Assembly: GCA_905250115.1 (NCBI GenBank) | Contig: CAJNOI010000053.1 | Location: 471,388 to 535,387, forward strand | Length of the DNA: 64,000 nt | Source: Adineta steineri | Taxonomy: Eukaryota; Rotifera; Eurotatoria; Adinetida; Adinetidae | Reading direction: 5' to 3' | Part shown: positions 48,060 to 59,760 of the stretch, one piece after another | Layout: every line of letters starts with the position of its first letter | Numbering within the stretch: position 1 is the first letter of the stretch | Position numbers and translations under genes: made by a program | Notes under the pieces: generated by a model | What the model was told of the DNA's origin: nothing | Seen by the model: the letters and a program-made list of their open reading frames with translations, nothing else | Database searches by the model: none

Positions 48060-50950
48060 ATGTGTCAAAGAGGATGCGGGTTCTAAGTGCCTGTTTTTCA
48101 AACATGTCTGCAAAAAGTATTTTGTTAGTCATCTCTCAGATTTTTTAGATGGCCGGTTGTTTATGGAAGTTTTGGTAGATATTCTGTTAATAGTCTCAAC
48201 TCTGGTATATACCATAAGGTTCCTTTCACACCTGGCACAGAGTCGAAGATCTCTTTTGAAATTCTTAGACAGTCTAAGGTTCTTCTCAAATTTTGCAGAG
48301 TCTGAGATATCTCTCACATTTGACAGAGTCTTTGAGGTTTCTTTCAGGTCTGGAATGGAGTCGAAGACTTTTCATGTTTAGCAAAGAGTATTAGATTTCT
48401 GTAAGTGTTAGTAGGCAGCAGGGCTCCAAACGGGCTGACCCGACTTTTGCGGCTCGACCTTCGGGCCGGGCGGGCTAGCGAAAATGTCGGGCCGGATGGC
48501 CCGACTTGAAATTTTCAGAATATAACATGTATATTTTATTTCAAGTGAAAAATCCCCGATTAACTACCAGATTATTGTGAAAAAGAAAATATGACTTTAA
48601 TCGGATTCTCCAGATATTCAACATTTTCTAGTAGGAATCTGCATAATTCGATTAAAATATGGATTTTCTTTCTGCATAACCCCTTTGTCAATCGGGTCTT
48701 TTTTCGTTGGGTCGACTGCTTTCTGGTAATCACATTTTGTATGATGAAAGATAGTGACACACTGGTGGGTGTCGCTATGGCTAATCTAATTGGGTAAAAA
48801 GTATTTTGCCAAACAACAATTGGAACTGAAAAATTTTCAAATCCGAAAGATAGTATTGCCAGAGGCGTCTGTGGTTCAACACTATTTACATTTTCGTTCG
48901 TCATCTTTATTTCTCTCAAGACGTCTAATGCTGATTTGTCTCTAGTCACAAACTTGAAAAATATAACTCACTGATTATGGAAAAGCGTTATTTGTTTTTT
49001 CTAAAATTTTCTTCGAAGATTTGTGAGTCACGTGAAACTTCGGGCTACTTAGGGACGGACCGAGAATTTGAGGCCGGGAATTCGGGCCAGGCGGGTCGAC
49101 CTTTTATGGCCCGAGCTTCTGGCGGGCCGGCCCGGCAAAACTATGACCCGTTCGGAGCCCTGGTAGGCAGTCTGATATTTCTGTCAAATGTGTTACAATG
49201 TTTCAGGATTCTTGCAGTTTTCTTATAGATTTTTAGTTTGCTGTGACAATTTGTCGACAGTCGCTGATTTCTCTCACACTCAGTAAAGAGTCAGAGGCTT
49301 CTGGCAAAATCCACAGGCTGTTTAATGTTTTTCGCACAATTCATAGAAATTCTGAGATTTTTCGAAGCTGGCAAAGTGTCGAAGGTTTATCCTAGACTTG
49401 GAAAACAATCCGAGATTTCTTTCAAATCTAGCATAGAGCCGAAGGTTTCCGTAAGAGTTGCGAGGTAGTGTGAAGTTACGGTCGGATTGAGAATAGAGTA
49501 AAAGATTTCTGTGACAAATCACGGACAGTCAAACGTTTGTTCTAGACTTGGCAGGGTGTGCCAGAGCTCTTTGAAACTGGACAGGATGCTTCACGGTTCT
49601 TTCAGGTCTAGCATAGAGTCTGAGATGCCTATCAGACATGGCAGATAGTCTATGGCCCTTTCAGCCTTCGTGGGCAGGCAAAGATTTCTCAGACACTTGG
49701 CAGAGAGTCTGACGTTTCTCTCGAATCTGGCATTGAATCGAGGGTTTTTGTCACAGCTGGCAGATGGTCTATGTTGCTGTAAGACTTGGTGGATAGTATC
49801 GGATCTTTCTTTCAGTCAGGTGATAGTTGAAGATTTCTGTTATATTTTGCAGACAGTCTCTCCCCAACTTGACCGCGACTCTGAGCTTATTTTCAGATCG
49901 GATACAGGATCTTAGATCTTTGGTACAATATGCAAATAGTCTGACATCTCTATCAAACTTGGCAGGAAGTGTGGTGTTTACATCACAATGTGTGCATAAT
50001 GCCTGAGCTCCTTGAAATACGGCTTCAAGCCCGAAGTTTGCGCCATAATTTGCAGACAGTATGAGATTTGTCTCACACTAGACAAGAAATATGAGGTTTT
50101 CGTGATGATAGGCGAACAGTCTAAGATTTTTCTGAGATCTGATAAAGAGCCTGAAGTTTCTGTCACAATCCGCAGCCAGTCTAAGATGTCTCTCAGACTA
50201 GACAGCAAATCCGAGGAATTTGCCATACTCAGCAGAAGTCTCATGGCTTCCTGAAATGTAGAGCAGAGTCTGACATTTCTGTTATATTTCGTAGACAGTA
50301 TGAGATTTCGTTTAGACTTAGCAAAAAGTCTGAAGTTTACATCTGGATCCGGGAAAAGTCCGAAGTTCGTTTCAGATCTGGGATAAGGAGTGAGGTTTCT
50401 GTTACAATGCGCAGGTAGTCTGAGGGCTCTTTCCAATTTTGCAGAGAGTTCAAGGCTTCTCCCAAACTTGACAGAGAGCCTAAAGTTTCTGTTACAATTT
50501 GCATCTAGTATAAAGTTTGTCTCAGCTTTAACCGGGAGTCTGAGGGTTTGGCGATGATCGGCGAGCAATCTTAGGATTCTCTGAGGAATGAGGTTTCTAT
50601 TATCGCAGGTAGTCTAATATTACTTTCACATTTGGCTGAGAGTTCGTGGTTTTTTTGTGCCAAGTAAGAAAAACAGTTTCAGAATTCGATGAAATTAGTG
50701 TAGAGCTCAAGATTTTTTTTGAAATCTAGCGTTCAGTCTGAGGTTTCTGTTGTAATTGGCATACTGTCTACGATTTTGGTCACAGTCGGTGATAGGGTAC
50801 GATTTGCCTCAAGCTTGTCAGGAGTCTGATGTTTCGGTAGCAGCTAGAAAACAGTCTAAGATTTCGATGAGGAGTTGTAAAGAGGCTGAGATTTCTGTAA
50901 CAATTGGCAGACGGCCTAAACTTTCTGTTAATTTTATCTAAGAATATGAG
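48060..50950 (-). repeat. 30-bp satellite encoding a degenerate decapeptide repeat
   Basis: About 2.1 kb of tandem units (excluding the hAT at 48419-49162) with a 30-bp period. Two alternating types on the + strand read AGTCTGAGATTTCTCTCAGA-like and AGTCTGAAGTTTCTGTCACA-like. In one - strand frame these give 10-residue units of the form S-[AV]-[KN]-[SC]-[ED]-R-N-L-R-L. The longest frame, 50568-49978 (196 codons), shows about 11 such units before it slips frame; others are at 49522-49322 and 48317-48129. Stops and frame slips break the array, so it is either a decayed repeat-protein gene or a satellite with incidental coding periodicity. Confidence 0.8.
48419..49162. mobile_element. hAT MITE, 744 bp, inside the satellite
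   Basis: CAGGGCTCCAAACGGGCTGACC at the left and (reverse complement) CAGGGCTCCGAACGGGTCAT at the right, with a perfect 8-bp duplication GTAGGCAG at 48411-48418 and 49163-49170. Subterminal parts are GGGCC-rich (GGGCCGGGCGGG, GGCGGGCCGGCCCGG). No transposase. Confidence 0.92.
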
Positions 50951-51879
50951 ATTTCTCTTTGAATTATCTAAGATTTCTACGAGGACAAAAGCGTACTTCT
51001 GTAGTTTTCCGTATTTTTCGATACTTCTTGGTATTTCTGGACTTTAGAAATACTGAAGTACCGTTTGCTTCCTTTGACTTTGTTCTAATGTTTCAAATAT
51101 GATAAAAAAAGCATTGTATTTTCTTTTTTACTCTCAATATATCTGTACCTGGAAGTACGATAAATTCTCGGATGTTTTTTAAAAAAATGTGCCGTCAAAA
51201 GCTCTACAGAAGCTCTATAAATAAGTCTTTAATAGAAAACAAAAACATCTTCCAACTGTCTTTTCGTATTATATTCAATACGATGGGACACAGCACTGTC
51301 ATGTAGGTTTTCCATTTTAAATCTGGAAAAATACCAGTGACAGAAGTCAATCGAAAGGTGGAGAGCCGATAAACGGTGGAATCGATCTATTCGAGAAATT
51401 CAATTTCTTTCACTTACAATTCTTATATACGATGTTTGAAATCATCTAGTGGAAGAATTAGCCTCATTGCAGTTGTCTGGACTGTACTCAGGTCGTCTGA
51501 ATAAGTCGATGTTCCTCATATATATATCATGCCCAACTAAGGAAGGCAATCAATTGTCTTCATCGATCAACTCTCTAATTAACCGGATCAATTTTCGTAT
51601 GGTGTGAAGGTATTTTGAAGAGCTACAAAATAATATAAAAACATTTACGAAAAATACTGATCGATATCACTTCAGATAGAGCACATGGCTCTCATAAGTC
51701 CTTATAATGAAAACTGTCTGCTAAAATGATATATCACGGGTTACTAATCTGCTCATCAATCAACCTAGATTTCATATAAATCGATAGAACTTTTCAAGTA
51801 CTACAAAATGGTATAAAAATACTGATTACTTGGAAAAGTCCTACGAATAGTGGGCCCGTGACATGGTTTTGATGGTTTT
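50951..51879. other. Spacer, nothing recognised
   Basis: AT-rich spacer after the satellite. No gene, RNA or clear repeat seen. Confidence 0.35.
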
Positions 51880-52980
51880 TTACCGATTCTTCGTCATTTT
51901 TGTTCAGAAACAGTAGAATTCAGAAAAAAACTAAGTATGATATTCTTAATAAGCATTCTAAACTGAGTAGACCGATGTATGTTTCACATATTTTCTTCGA
52001 CTTTTTTTTTCGTTGAAAAATTCACCGACTAGCACCTTCAAGGATTAGTCGAAAATGATTTTACTAAAATGAGATTGCACCTATCGGAATCAAGTTACAA
52101 GACTGTAAAATAACGTCAAAACTCAGAATAGTAAATACTTGAAAAAATAAAAGCCCACTTTAACGAAACTATTTTTTGACCATGGCATCTCAGTGAAAAA
52201 TGTTGATGAAAAATAGCGGGGATGGACGTGTTCGTGAAAACTTAGAAACTAGTCTGTTGCTTAGAGAACACGTTCTACAGTTTAATGAAAGTGTTCAACA
52301 ACGGAAAAATATGTTCTGTGTTTCAAAGGAATCCATTCTTTGCTGGTTCACACTATTATGGAATGTTTCCTCATGATTTAAAAACCGTTCTTCATCCAAT
52401 CAGAAACTGTTCTAAAGCGTTCCATAAAGTAATAGAATGGGTCTTTGTCTGTTCTCTGAATTACCGATCGCTTTCATCTGAATTCAACGTGAGTTTTGAT
52501 CCAAAATTGGCAATTTGGGTGACCGGCATGGTGAAAGTAACATCAAAAATAGCGAAACTGTCGATAAGTTGTACGATACAGCTGGCAATCTTGATTTAAG
52601 TAATTTGTTTTTTGATCACAGTTCAAGTTATAGAAAATTCTCTTCGAGGATTTTTGTAGGAAGTGCAGATTCAGGTGGTAATGACCAGAAACGCGTTCTA
52701 GTTTTTTTGAAACGTTTTCCTTTCTTAAAAAGCGTAGTTTTTTTTTGGACACGCGTTCTGTACCGTTCTATTTGATCGATATTTTTTAATGGGGACTAGG
52801 GGTTACCGGGGGTAAATTTTTTGACGAAAGAAAAAGTCGAAGAAAATATTTGAAACTCACACAGGTCTACTCAGTTCTGCACACTCATTAAGACTATTAT
52901 ATATACTATGCTTTAAATTCATTTTTCAGTTGATATTCGTGTAATAGATGTATATTGCACCGTGAGAATTGGTAAAGATA
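51880..52980. mobile_element. Probable TIR element, about 1.1 kb
   Basis: 51915-52025 and 52830-52935 are inverted copies sharing CTGAGTAGACC, then TTTCA and CATATTTTCTTCGACTTTTT. The similarity extends weakly outward to about 51880 and 52980, but I cannot fix the termini or a target duplication. The interior has ORFs of 86 and 104 codons with no recognised domain. Confidence 0.55.
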
Positions 52981-53244
52981 TTTCACATTATAAGATCAAA
53001 CGAACCCGAAGAAGTGAATGGGACGAAAAGTGTGGCATCCCAAACTACATATACGAGATGATCTTCGAGAATTTGCCGAATGAATCTCAATAGAAAGATT
53101 TCGCATGTCTGTTAGGGTGCTACTGTTTCACTTGTTATGATATCACTATAGTAAATGTCCAAATTCGTCGTGAAAGACGATTCGTTTCATTTTCTCTTCA
53201 TTATTCAATAAGCAGAGATACACATATTCATACAAATCAATGTT

Positions 53245-53813
53245 TCAAAGAGCATCCTTTCCGCATGATTTAACCCATGCTTCCTTTGCGTAACGCTTCA
53301 TGTCACTTCCTCAATCGTTAAACCGCTCGTGCAAGTCATTAGCATAGATAAATCGTATGATATAAGCTATTGATCCAGCAAACGTTTCCCATGTACGATA
53401 CTCACATGTACCGTCTTCCTTGCCTATTATTTCCTGCACTCGTCAGATCGTAACAACCAAGAAAGGCCACCGTTGAACTTTCAGCATATCCTGCATGCTT
53501 CTGAATCAAGCATAGTAACTTGTATGAGAGTTGATCTCTCTGAGCCATCTGGCTTCATATACGCTTTGAAGCGCATGTCAGTGCCTACTCTCAGGTTCTC
53601 TCCGTTATCACTATGGTCTGATGGCTGTTTGAGAATCTCCACAGATGGTATGAAAATATTCCATTTGTGATAGTTTGCGGTATCGACGATAGTGGCGAAG
53701 ACGCGTGATGCAGGCGCCAAGATCACAATCGCAGATGAGATTGTAAATACTCTGCCGTTGCGTATTATTGGTGTTGGCAGGATCTCTTCCTGTGGTTCTA
53801 TATTTATGGACAT
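53245..53813 (-). pseudogene. SRPBCC/START-like protein, with two TGA stops and a frameshift
   Basis: The - strand starts MSINIEPQEEILPTPIIRNG and has ILAPASRVFATIVDTANYHK followed by WNIFIP, the usual opening of the helix-grip fold family that binds hydrophobic ligands. The frame stops with TGA after ACRIC, where related proteins commonly have Trp. Further similar coding sequence follows in another frame (GTCEYRTWETFAGSIAYIIR; ANDLHERFND), then a second TGA at a likely Trp, then SDMKRYAKEAW. A single-exon, bacterial or fungal-type gene; horizontal acquisition is possible. Inactive as read. Confidence 0.65.
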
Positions 53814-54483
53814 GGCGTAGTAACGTAGCTGTAGAAATAGACAAGAACAAGCTCCAGTTTAAGAAAGTATCGAATTCAAGGATCCTCTTCTTCTACTATC
53901 ATACTTTAAAAATTAAACTCGAAGTTCAATTATTACATCATTGTATGATCAGATTCATATTTTATTTTTATAGATAATTCTAAGTATAAGAACTGCGTAG
54001 AAGACATGTAAACAAAGGTTTTAATAATATCACAAAAAATCAGGTACAGAATCTCCGCCGATAAACTGAAAAATTGTTTTAAGAAAAAGAAAATATACCG
54101 CAAGGTGCAACGTGCAAAAGTCTATAGTTTACATAGAATAGTTTATTGAAACAAGAAAAAAGGAATTTATCGCTCGTGTAGTAAAACGATCCTTCGCAGC
54201 GACAAACATTGGGCACACAGAATTTTGCTGTTTTTTGAAAACAATAGTACACAATTAAAGTAAGCTTTGCTTTGGGGATTGTCGAGCTTTTCACGGTGCA
54301 TATTGTGATTTTTTTTAAAAGAAGCACATTAAGCGATAAAGAGATGAGATAAGAAAAAATGATCTTTTCACACTGTCGAAAATTGTTTGCACAGAATTCT
54401 GCTGTTTTTTTAAAAAATAAAAAGTACACAGTTACAGATGCAGCTACATTTGTTTTTCCAAGTGTCATTGTTTTATGTGTCTA

Positions 54484-55470
54484 GATCGATCGTGTCGCTA
54501 AAGCTACACCTGATCGAGAAGGTGGTTCTGTCGGAACTATTGGTGGGAAAATGGTTTGGATGTATTCGGATACTCGCTATGCTAAAAATCGAATAGTTTT
54601 TCAAGGGTTTTGTAGGAATACTGGTGCCATTGGTAGAGCTAATGATCCTCTACAAGTGGTTGGACCTGCTAAATAAGTCTTTCCTTTCACCTCAACGGAA
54701 CAAGCTTATAATAAAAAATACGATAACAAACCAAGGTGATCTTTTAAATAATAATATCAACAACGATTATTTTTAATTTAAATCTATTGTTTTTAGAGTT
54801 GTTTGTTGGCCAAAGTCCGGTTCAGTTGAGATAACTCCTGGAAAAGGTTTAATGTGGATTCCGAAGAGTTATTATGGTGGAAATACTTCAGCTGAAAACC
54901 TGCTCCAGGTATGGTTATTGGTGAAGTGACTATTGGAATTAATGATACTATTAAAGTGATTCGATTAAGTGATAGTGAATTTTTTTAATAAATTCCAACC
55001 ATGTTTTGGTAATATGGCTTCGAACAAAGATGATCAATACGTTTATCTTTATGCACGTGGTCAACCTATAATACTTTCATCACCCGAGCTCTTATAAATG
55101 GCGCTAACGATGTTTGTAACTTCCAGTATTTTACTAATAATACTCAAAGTTGGTCTTCATCAGCTCCTTCATCATCTGATAAGAGTAAAGCGATTATTTC
55201 TAGTGGATGAAGGACTTGGATTGTAGTGTCTATTACATAATCCTTATATTAATCAATGGGTTATGATTTATACTAATCGAGCCGGTTTGGATATCGATAT
55301 TTGTTATGCGTCTTTATCTGAAGGAAATTGAAATAATGAACGACTTGTTTACAAACCTCCTAGTCCTACAAATCTTAATATTGGCAATATTTACCGTACA
55401 ACTGCTACTTTGGCTTATGATCCAAGTGGTCAAACTGGTATCGTTACTTTTACTTGATGTAATACAAAAG
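54484..55470 (+). pseudogene. Decayed extracellular-type protein, several exons or frames
   Basis: The + strand carries coding-like pieces in changing frames: VAKATPDREGGSVGTIGGKM (54484-54677), [20 protein letters not shown] (54800-54900), [20 protein letters not shown] (54905-54985), DDQYVYLYARGQP (55030-55075), FQYFTNNTQSWSSSAPSSSD and RAGLDIDICYASLSEGN (to 55330), then PSPTNLNIGNIYRTTATLAY (to 55457). Stops and frame changes break it. The Gly/Ser/Thr-rich style and repeated lack of Cys suggest a secreted protein. I do not recognise the family with confidence. Confidence 0.5.
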
Positions 55471-55796
55471 AATATTCTATTTAGACTCTTAAATTAACTC
55501 TTAAGAAATAAATTCCAATTATAAAAAAAAGAAAAATCTATTTTTAATTTTTTTAAACATGAAATAATCTAATGATGTTCTCTCGATATTCTATTTCATG
55601 ATTTGAATATCAAGAAAATATGTTTTCAACATTTAATTAATATTCAAAGATATGAAGATTGAATCATTTAATATTCGTATCAGATAATAATTGCTAACGA
55701 TCTCAATCAAATATCTTCATTGTTTGATATGATAGGAATAGAAAAATTGTTTTAAAGAAGAAAAAAATGTCTGGTTAGATAGCGTCGTTGATAGAG

Positions 55797-55876
55797 TTTC
55801 GAGGTGGGATTTGAACCCACGCGCCTTTCGGCTAAAGTTCTTAGGACTTTCGACTTAACCACTTGTCTACACGATG
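55797..55876 (-). tRNA. tRNA-Leu(UAA)-like pseudogene
   Basis: On the - strand the sequence has a D-arm GAC-AAGTGGTTAA-GTC, an anticodon arm AAAGT-CCTAAGA-ACTTT (UAA anticodon), a long variable arm GCC-GAAA-GGC and a perfect T-arm GTGGG-TTCAAAT-CCCAC. The long variable arm fits class II tRNA-Leu. The acceptor stem pairs at only about 4 of 7 positions, and position 33 is C instead of U, so it is most likely a pseudogene or a tRNA-derived element. Confidence 0.65.
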
Positions 55877-57314
55877 TAATCAACATACAAAGCTAACCAT
55901 CCAACTCGCATAGGTATTGCATATAAAAATGGTGTTTCTTTGAGGTTGTGCAATTACAATGAAAATGACTGGTGAGAGCGAGATTCAAACTTTCATTTTT
56001 CTCGTTCTTCTCAATGGTTCTGAACGGTTTGTTGGTATACATCGTAGAGATTGTCATTATATCCAACTGACACATGGTCAAGAGTATATTCTTCAATCCA
56101 CAATTAAAAAAATTGCCTTAATCATGTGCTAATGGATTATTTTTCGATTAGCAATCAAATTGTTAATGTTTTATCTTTAACGGGCATCTAAGTTCACTGA
56201 TCGTAGTTTTCGACTCATTCTTTGATCGCTTAGAATGTTTTTTCCTCTAAATGAATATTAATTGACAGAATCCAAGATTATGTTGGAGATATCTAACCAT
56301 AGATAAAATATATTCTACGTTTCTGTTGAAATTTATTATTTATTTCCTTTAAAATTTGTATTTAATAAAGTTGATCTCTATAAATGTCTAGAAAAAAAAA
56401 TGTTTTTTCTTCAAGAGTCGCTCAACTGATCATTGTAGTAACAATTTATTTTCCTTCTTCTTTCTCATCGATATCGATGAAGTGTATCATTGGATGAATA
56501 TTGATACTTAGATTTTCGTATTTGATCTCAGGTGTGATTATTTCTCCATTTTGTAATAACAAACGAAGAGTTTTGACGGATAATTTCAGTCAATCGTATT
56601 TAGAAAATCAAATAATATGATAGCGAGAAAAATCAATCTTCTTCTCTTCAGACAAAAAGTCAACTTGTAAATATCAGAACTTGTTTTAATAAGAAATCAT
56701 TGACGCATTTTCTTTATAGAATTATTTTTATCTTACTTGAAAAAAGAATTAATTCTATAGTTATACTTAATAACGGCTGAAATATCAAGTTTCATAGTAT
56801 TAATTCTTATCCAATTGATAAAATATCATGTTTTACAGAAGAGTAATAACTTAATTGAAGAAATAGAAAATTTTTAGACACCGAAGATATGATCAAAATG
56901 GAAAGAGTAGATTCTGTTTGAATATATCATCCTAGTTAAAATCATAGTTCAATTCTTGGAGAGTTTGCGTTTTTTCTTTAATATTTTTAGGTTTTTTAGC
57001 GTAGTTTTGGTTTTGATTAGTTCTTACTAGAACAATCTCAATCGCTGAAACTTTTTGTTTATAGATTATAATCTATTGTTCAATCAAATGTCACTCAGGA
57101 AAACCGATTCAACAAACAGATATAAATAGATAAGCAAGAGACATTATAGATTAGTTATTTGTTAATTATTTTTGTCATTTTCTATTTGGCATTATCAATT
57201 GTTGTTTCGTATTGTTCGCTCTTTTTTTCCTATAATACAAAGAAAGTATATCACTCTGACGTCTCATTATCATCATTAAATACTTTTCTACAAACATGTG
57301 GTATGTAAGAACCG
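55877..57314. other. Spacer, nothing recognised
   Basis: AT-rich spacer with no supported gene, repeat or RNA. Confidence 0.35.
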
Positions 57315-57650
57315 GTGACATCACCAGCATCAGCCAAACTTACAGATGATATTACTGTAAAAGAACAAATTTCTATTCATATGGCTAATGCTAAAAATGT
57401 ACCACATCTCACAAAATTTTGGACAAGATATGGCGCACAGCTACCTGATTTAGTTTCAATTCTTAAATATTACTCATGTATGCAATGTAATTCTGTACCT
57501 TGTGAATCGTCATTTTGAGTATCTGGTTATATCAACCGAAAACAGTGCTGTTCTTTATCTTCGTCGGCGATTCGATATTCTATGTGCCTCAACAATCAAT
57601 ATGAAAATAGCCATAGCTATGAGGTCTGATGAAGCTGACAAAAAATAAAC
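57315..57650 (+). pseudogene. hAT transposase C-terminal fragment
   Basis: The + strand frame reads NVPHLTKFWTRYGAQLPDL, then CNSVPCESSF, a TGA, and on in the same frame VSGYINRKQCCSLSSSAIRY. This matches the C-terminal dimerisation region of hAT transposases, where a conserved Ser-rich and Glu-containing motif precedes a VSGYI-like stretch. It lacks the rest of the protein and has an internal stop. No terminal repeats located. Confidence 0.7.
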
Positions 57651-58510
57651 ATAATTTTTTTGCCATTTATTCAAAAGTTCTTTTCCTGTTTGAAATGTGT
57701 TGTTTCTTATAAACTCTTATGAAAATAAAAAGCTGATTTTGGAATAGTAGTAAAAATATATTCTAAAAAAATAAACCTTAGTTATCTCGTTTCGAAATAA
57801 TTGGAGACTATTATATACGAGATCTAGAAAGATAGGACTAAGTTTCAAACTACCATGACTGCTCAGATCGGCAAAAGGATGCTTCTTGTATATCTCCTTA
57901 ATTTTGATGTATTGATTAAAATTCTATTTTTTCTCAGACTAAAATCATTAGTTTTCTTCCTACGAACATGTATAAAGTGTGAAATCGTTTCAATTTTTTG
58001 CATAAAATACTTTGCAAAAGAGAGGAAAGAAGTAGTATTAGAGAAAAGCAATAAATTCGAAATACCTAATAGATGTGAATTCCTTTTTGATTTCTTCAAC
58101 TTTTATTTTACTTTCTCTTCAACTTATTCCGTTTTTTGATACTTTCTTGCTTTTATTTTTTAGACCTCCTCTCACCTTCTTCGACTTTCTTTCACTTTCT
58201 TTTGTATTTATGTAACTTTTCTCTTTATGAAGCACCATAGGACATATACTTCTCTATTTTACAATACGATAAGGAAAGCAAAACTTTTCTTCCTTTTTGA
58301 AAGTAAAAAGAAAGTGAAAGTGTCACTTTTGATTGTAGTGCTTGGAAGAATTCAACTTCACTTGGAAAATAGTTGTATTCTTACACATCAACTTGCAATT
58401 TTCCAACTGAACACAATTATTGTTTATTCTTTTACTTCAACGTCATGCGCATTGATTACGCGCTCACTTCCGAGAAGAGAACGGAAGTAATCTCTCATAA
58501 TGGAGACGAG
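57651..58510. other. Spacer upstream of the secreted-peptide gene
   Basis: AT-rich. Overlapping ORFs at 57855-58139 on both strands lack family features. The last 100 bp hold the probable promoter of the next gene. Confidence 0.4.
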
Positions 58511-58517
58511 TATAAAA
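58511..58517 (+). promoter_or_regulatory. TATA box of the Cys-rich peptide gene
   Basis: TATAAAA preceded by GGAGACGAG. The start codon lies 100 bp downstream, and an initiator-like TCATT/CAGTC occurs about 30 bp after it (near 58540-58550). Good position for a core promoter. Confidence 0.6.
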
Positions 58518-58610
58518 GGGTACAGAAAAACGCAGTTAACAGTCATTCGCACTTATTAAATTCATTGTGTATTCACAAAAACCCAGCAATTCGACAACAT
58601 TATACTATCA

Positions 58611-58901
58611 ATGGTTGCCACTACCAATAAACTCCTCTATCTTATTGTGTTGCTTCTTCTCGTGGTTAATGTCGGTGCTTCGGCAAGTAGCAAAGGAGGT
58701 ACATTCGTCGGCACATGCAAAGGATGCTCCTGTTACTGCCAAACAACCAACACAAACAGCAATGGTACTGCATATACCACGACGTCGCAGAACACATGTA
58801 TCGGTGGCAGCTGCTCCTCTAGCGCCGATTGCACGTCAAACTGCCACGGGATGCTAACGTGCAGTAGCCCAGGGAATGTACAATCGTATTGTAACAATTA
58901 A
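58611..58901 (+). CDS. Small secreted Cys-rich protein (96 aa)
   Basis: A single-exon frame of 96 codons. Residues 1-24 form a clear signal peptide (MVATTNKLLYLIVLLLLVVN, then VGAS). The mature part is Ser/Thr/Asn-rich with 10 Cys in a pattern CKGCSCYC ... TCIGGSC ... DCTSNC ... TC ... YC, compatible with five disulfides. A TATA box lies 100 bp upstream and an AATAAA at 58992-58997, 91 bp after the stop. The higher GC content than the surroundings fits a real gene. Family unknown. Such proteins can be defence, venom-like, matrix or signalling peptides; nothing here decides. Confidence 0.7.
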   Translation: MVATTNKLLYLIVLLLLVVNVGASASSKGGTFVGTCKGCSCYCQTTNTNSNGTAYTTTSQNTCIGGSCSSSADCTSNCHGMLTCSSPGNVQSYCNN

Positions 58902-59175
58902 CTTGCGTCCCCTCTTTCTTTAAATGATACAAAACACAGTATGGTGTATCTGAACGTATTCCTGTCTACACATTTTTATGCACTTCTCCTAAATAAAACT
59001 GCATTCCATTCCGTAAAATACGCTACCAATTGCTATCACACATTTCCACTTGAATACATATCGAGATTCAGTTCATTCGATGGAACTCTAAACGTTGTAT
59101 TTGCTTCAATAGTTCAAATCGATCCAAAACCATACTATTCTACTGAATTTTCGACAAGGTCTCAATTTAGGATAA
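58902..59175 (+). terminator. 3' region with poly(A) signal
   Basis: AATAAA at 58992-58997 follows the secreted-peptide stop by 91 bp. The rest up to the dispersed repeat at 59176 shows nothing else recognised. Confidence 0.45.
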
Positions 59176-59760
59176 AAAGGTTGTTAGCGCAATCTCTGTG
59201 AGATTAAAATGTGAAAAATGATGGAGCTGCTGAAGCTGTAAAAGTGAGAATTCAGGTATCTATCGCTGTCTATGATGATTTTTGCTAGCACCTGTGACGT
59301 TTCTATGGCTACGTCTGTCACGGTCTGTGGGGAAGGGGAGGGTGGCTCCAAATTTCTACCTCCATACACTTTAGCACTCCTTTTGTGAAACACGATCTAA
59401 CAGAAGTGTTGAAATATATAGGGGTAGAGTAGATATTTACACCCAACCACCCTCCCTTGTCCCTCCCACAGACCGTGAAAGACATCATCGTGGAAATGTC
59501 ACAGACCGTGGCAGATACCTTAGCAAAGTCGTCCCCCTCAAATCACAGACTGTGACAGACATCCTGGAAACAACTGATCAAAGATCACTACGAAGAATAA
59601 CGCCTTTCATTACAGACATACATTAGCAGTAAGTAGGAACTTGTGAACCGGATCATATGTCACAGAATCCGTTATTTACAATATACACTGGTTCATCGTG
59701 TTTTATGTTTTCAGTCCGCTGGGATTGAGCTAACAGCTTTTAGATTGTGTTTCATAAAAG
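59176..59760. repeat. Copy of the dispersed hairpin repeat
   Basis: Starts with a hairpin module (TTAGCGC, AATCTCTGTGAGATT, AAAATGTGAAA; 59181-59216) and ends with an inverted, weaker one at about 59715-59740. Between them are GTGACAGACATC/CACAGACCGTG tandem words and GGGTGGCTCCAAATTTCTAC, like the repeat at 42.8-43.0 kb. Confidence 0.65.

Noticed and set aside
12838..53813. Alternative genetic code with TGA read as Trp
   Set aside because: In-frame TGAs occur only in fragments that have other damage, and intact genes such as the ATPase use TGA as the stop.
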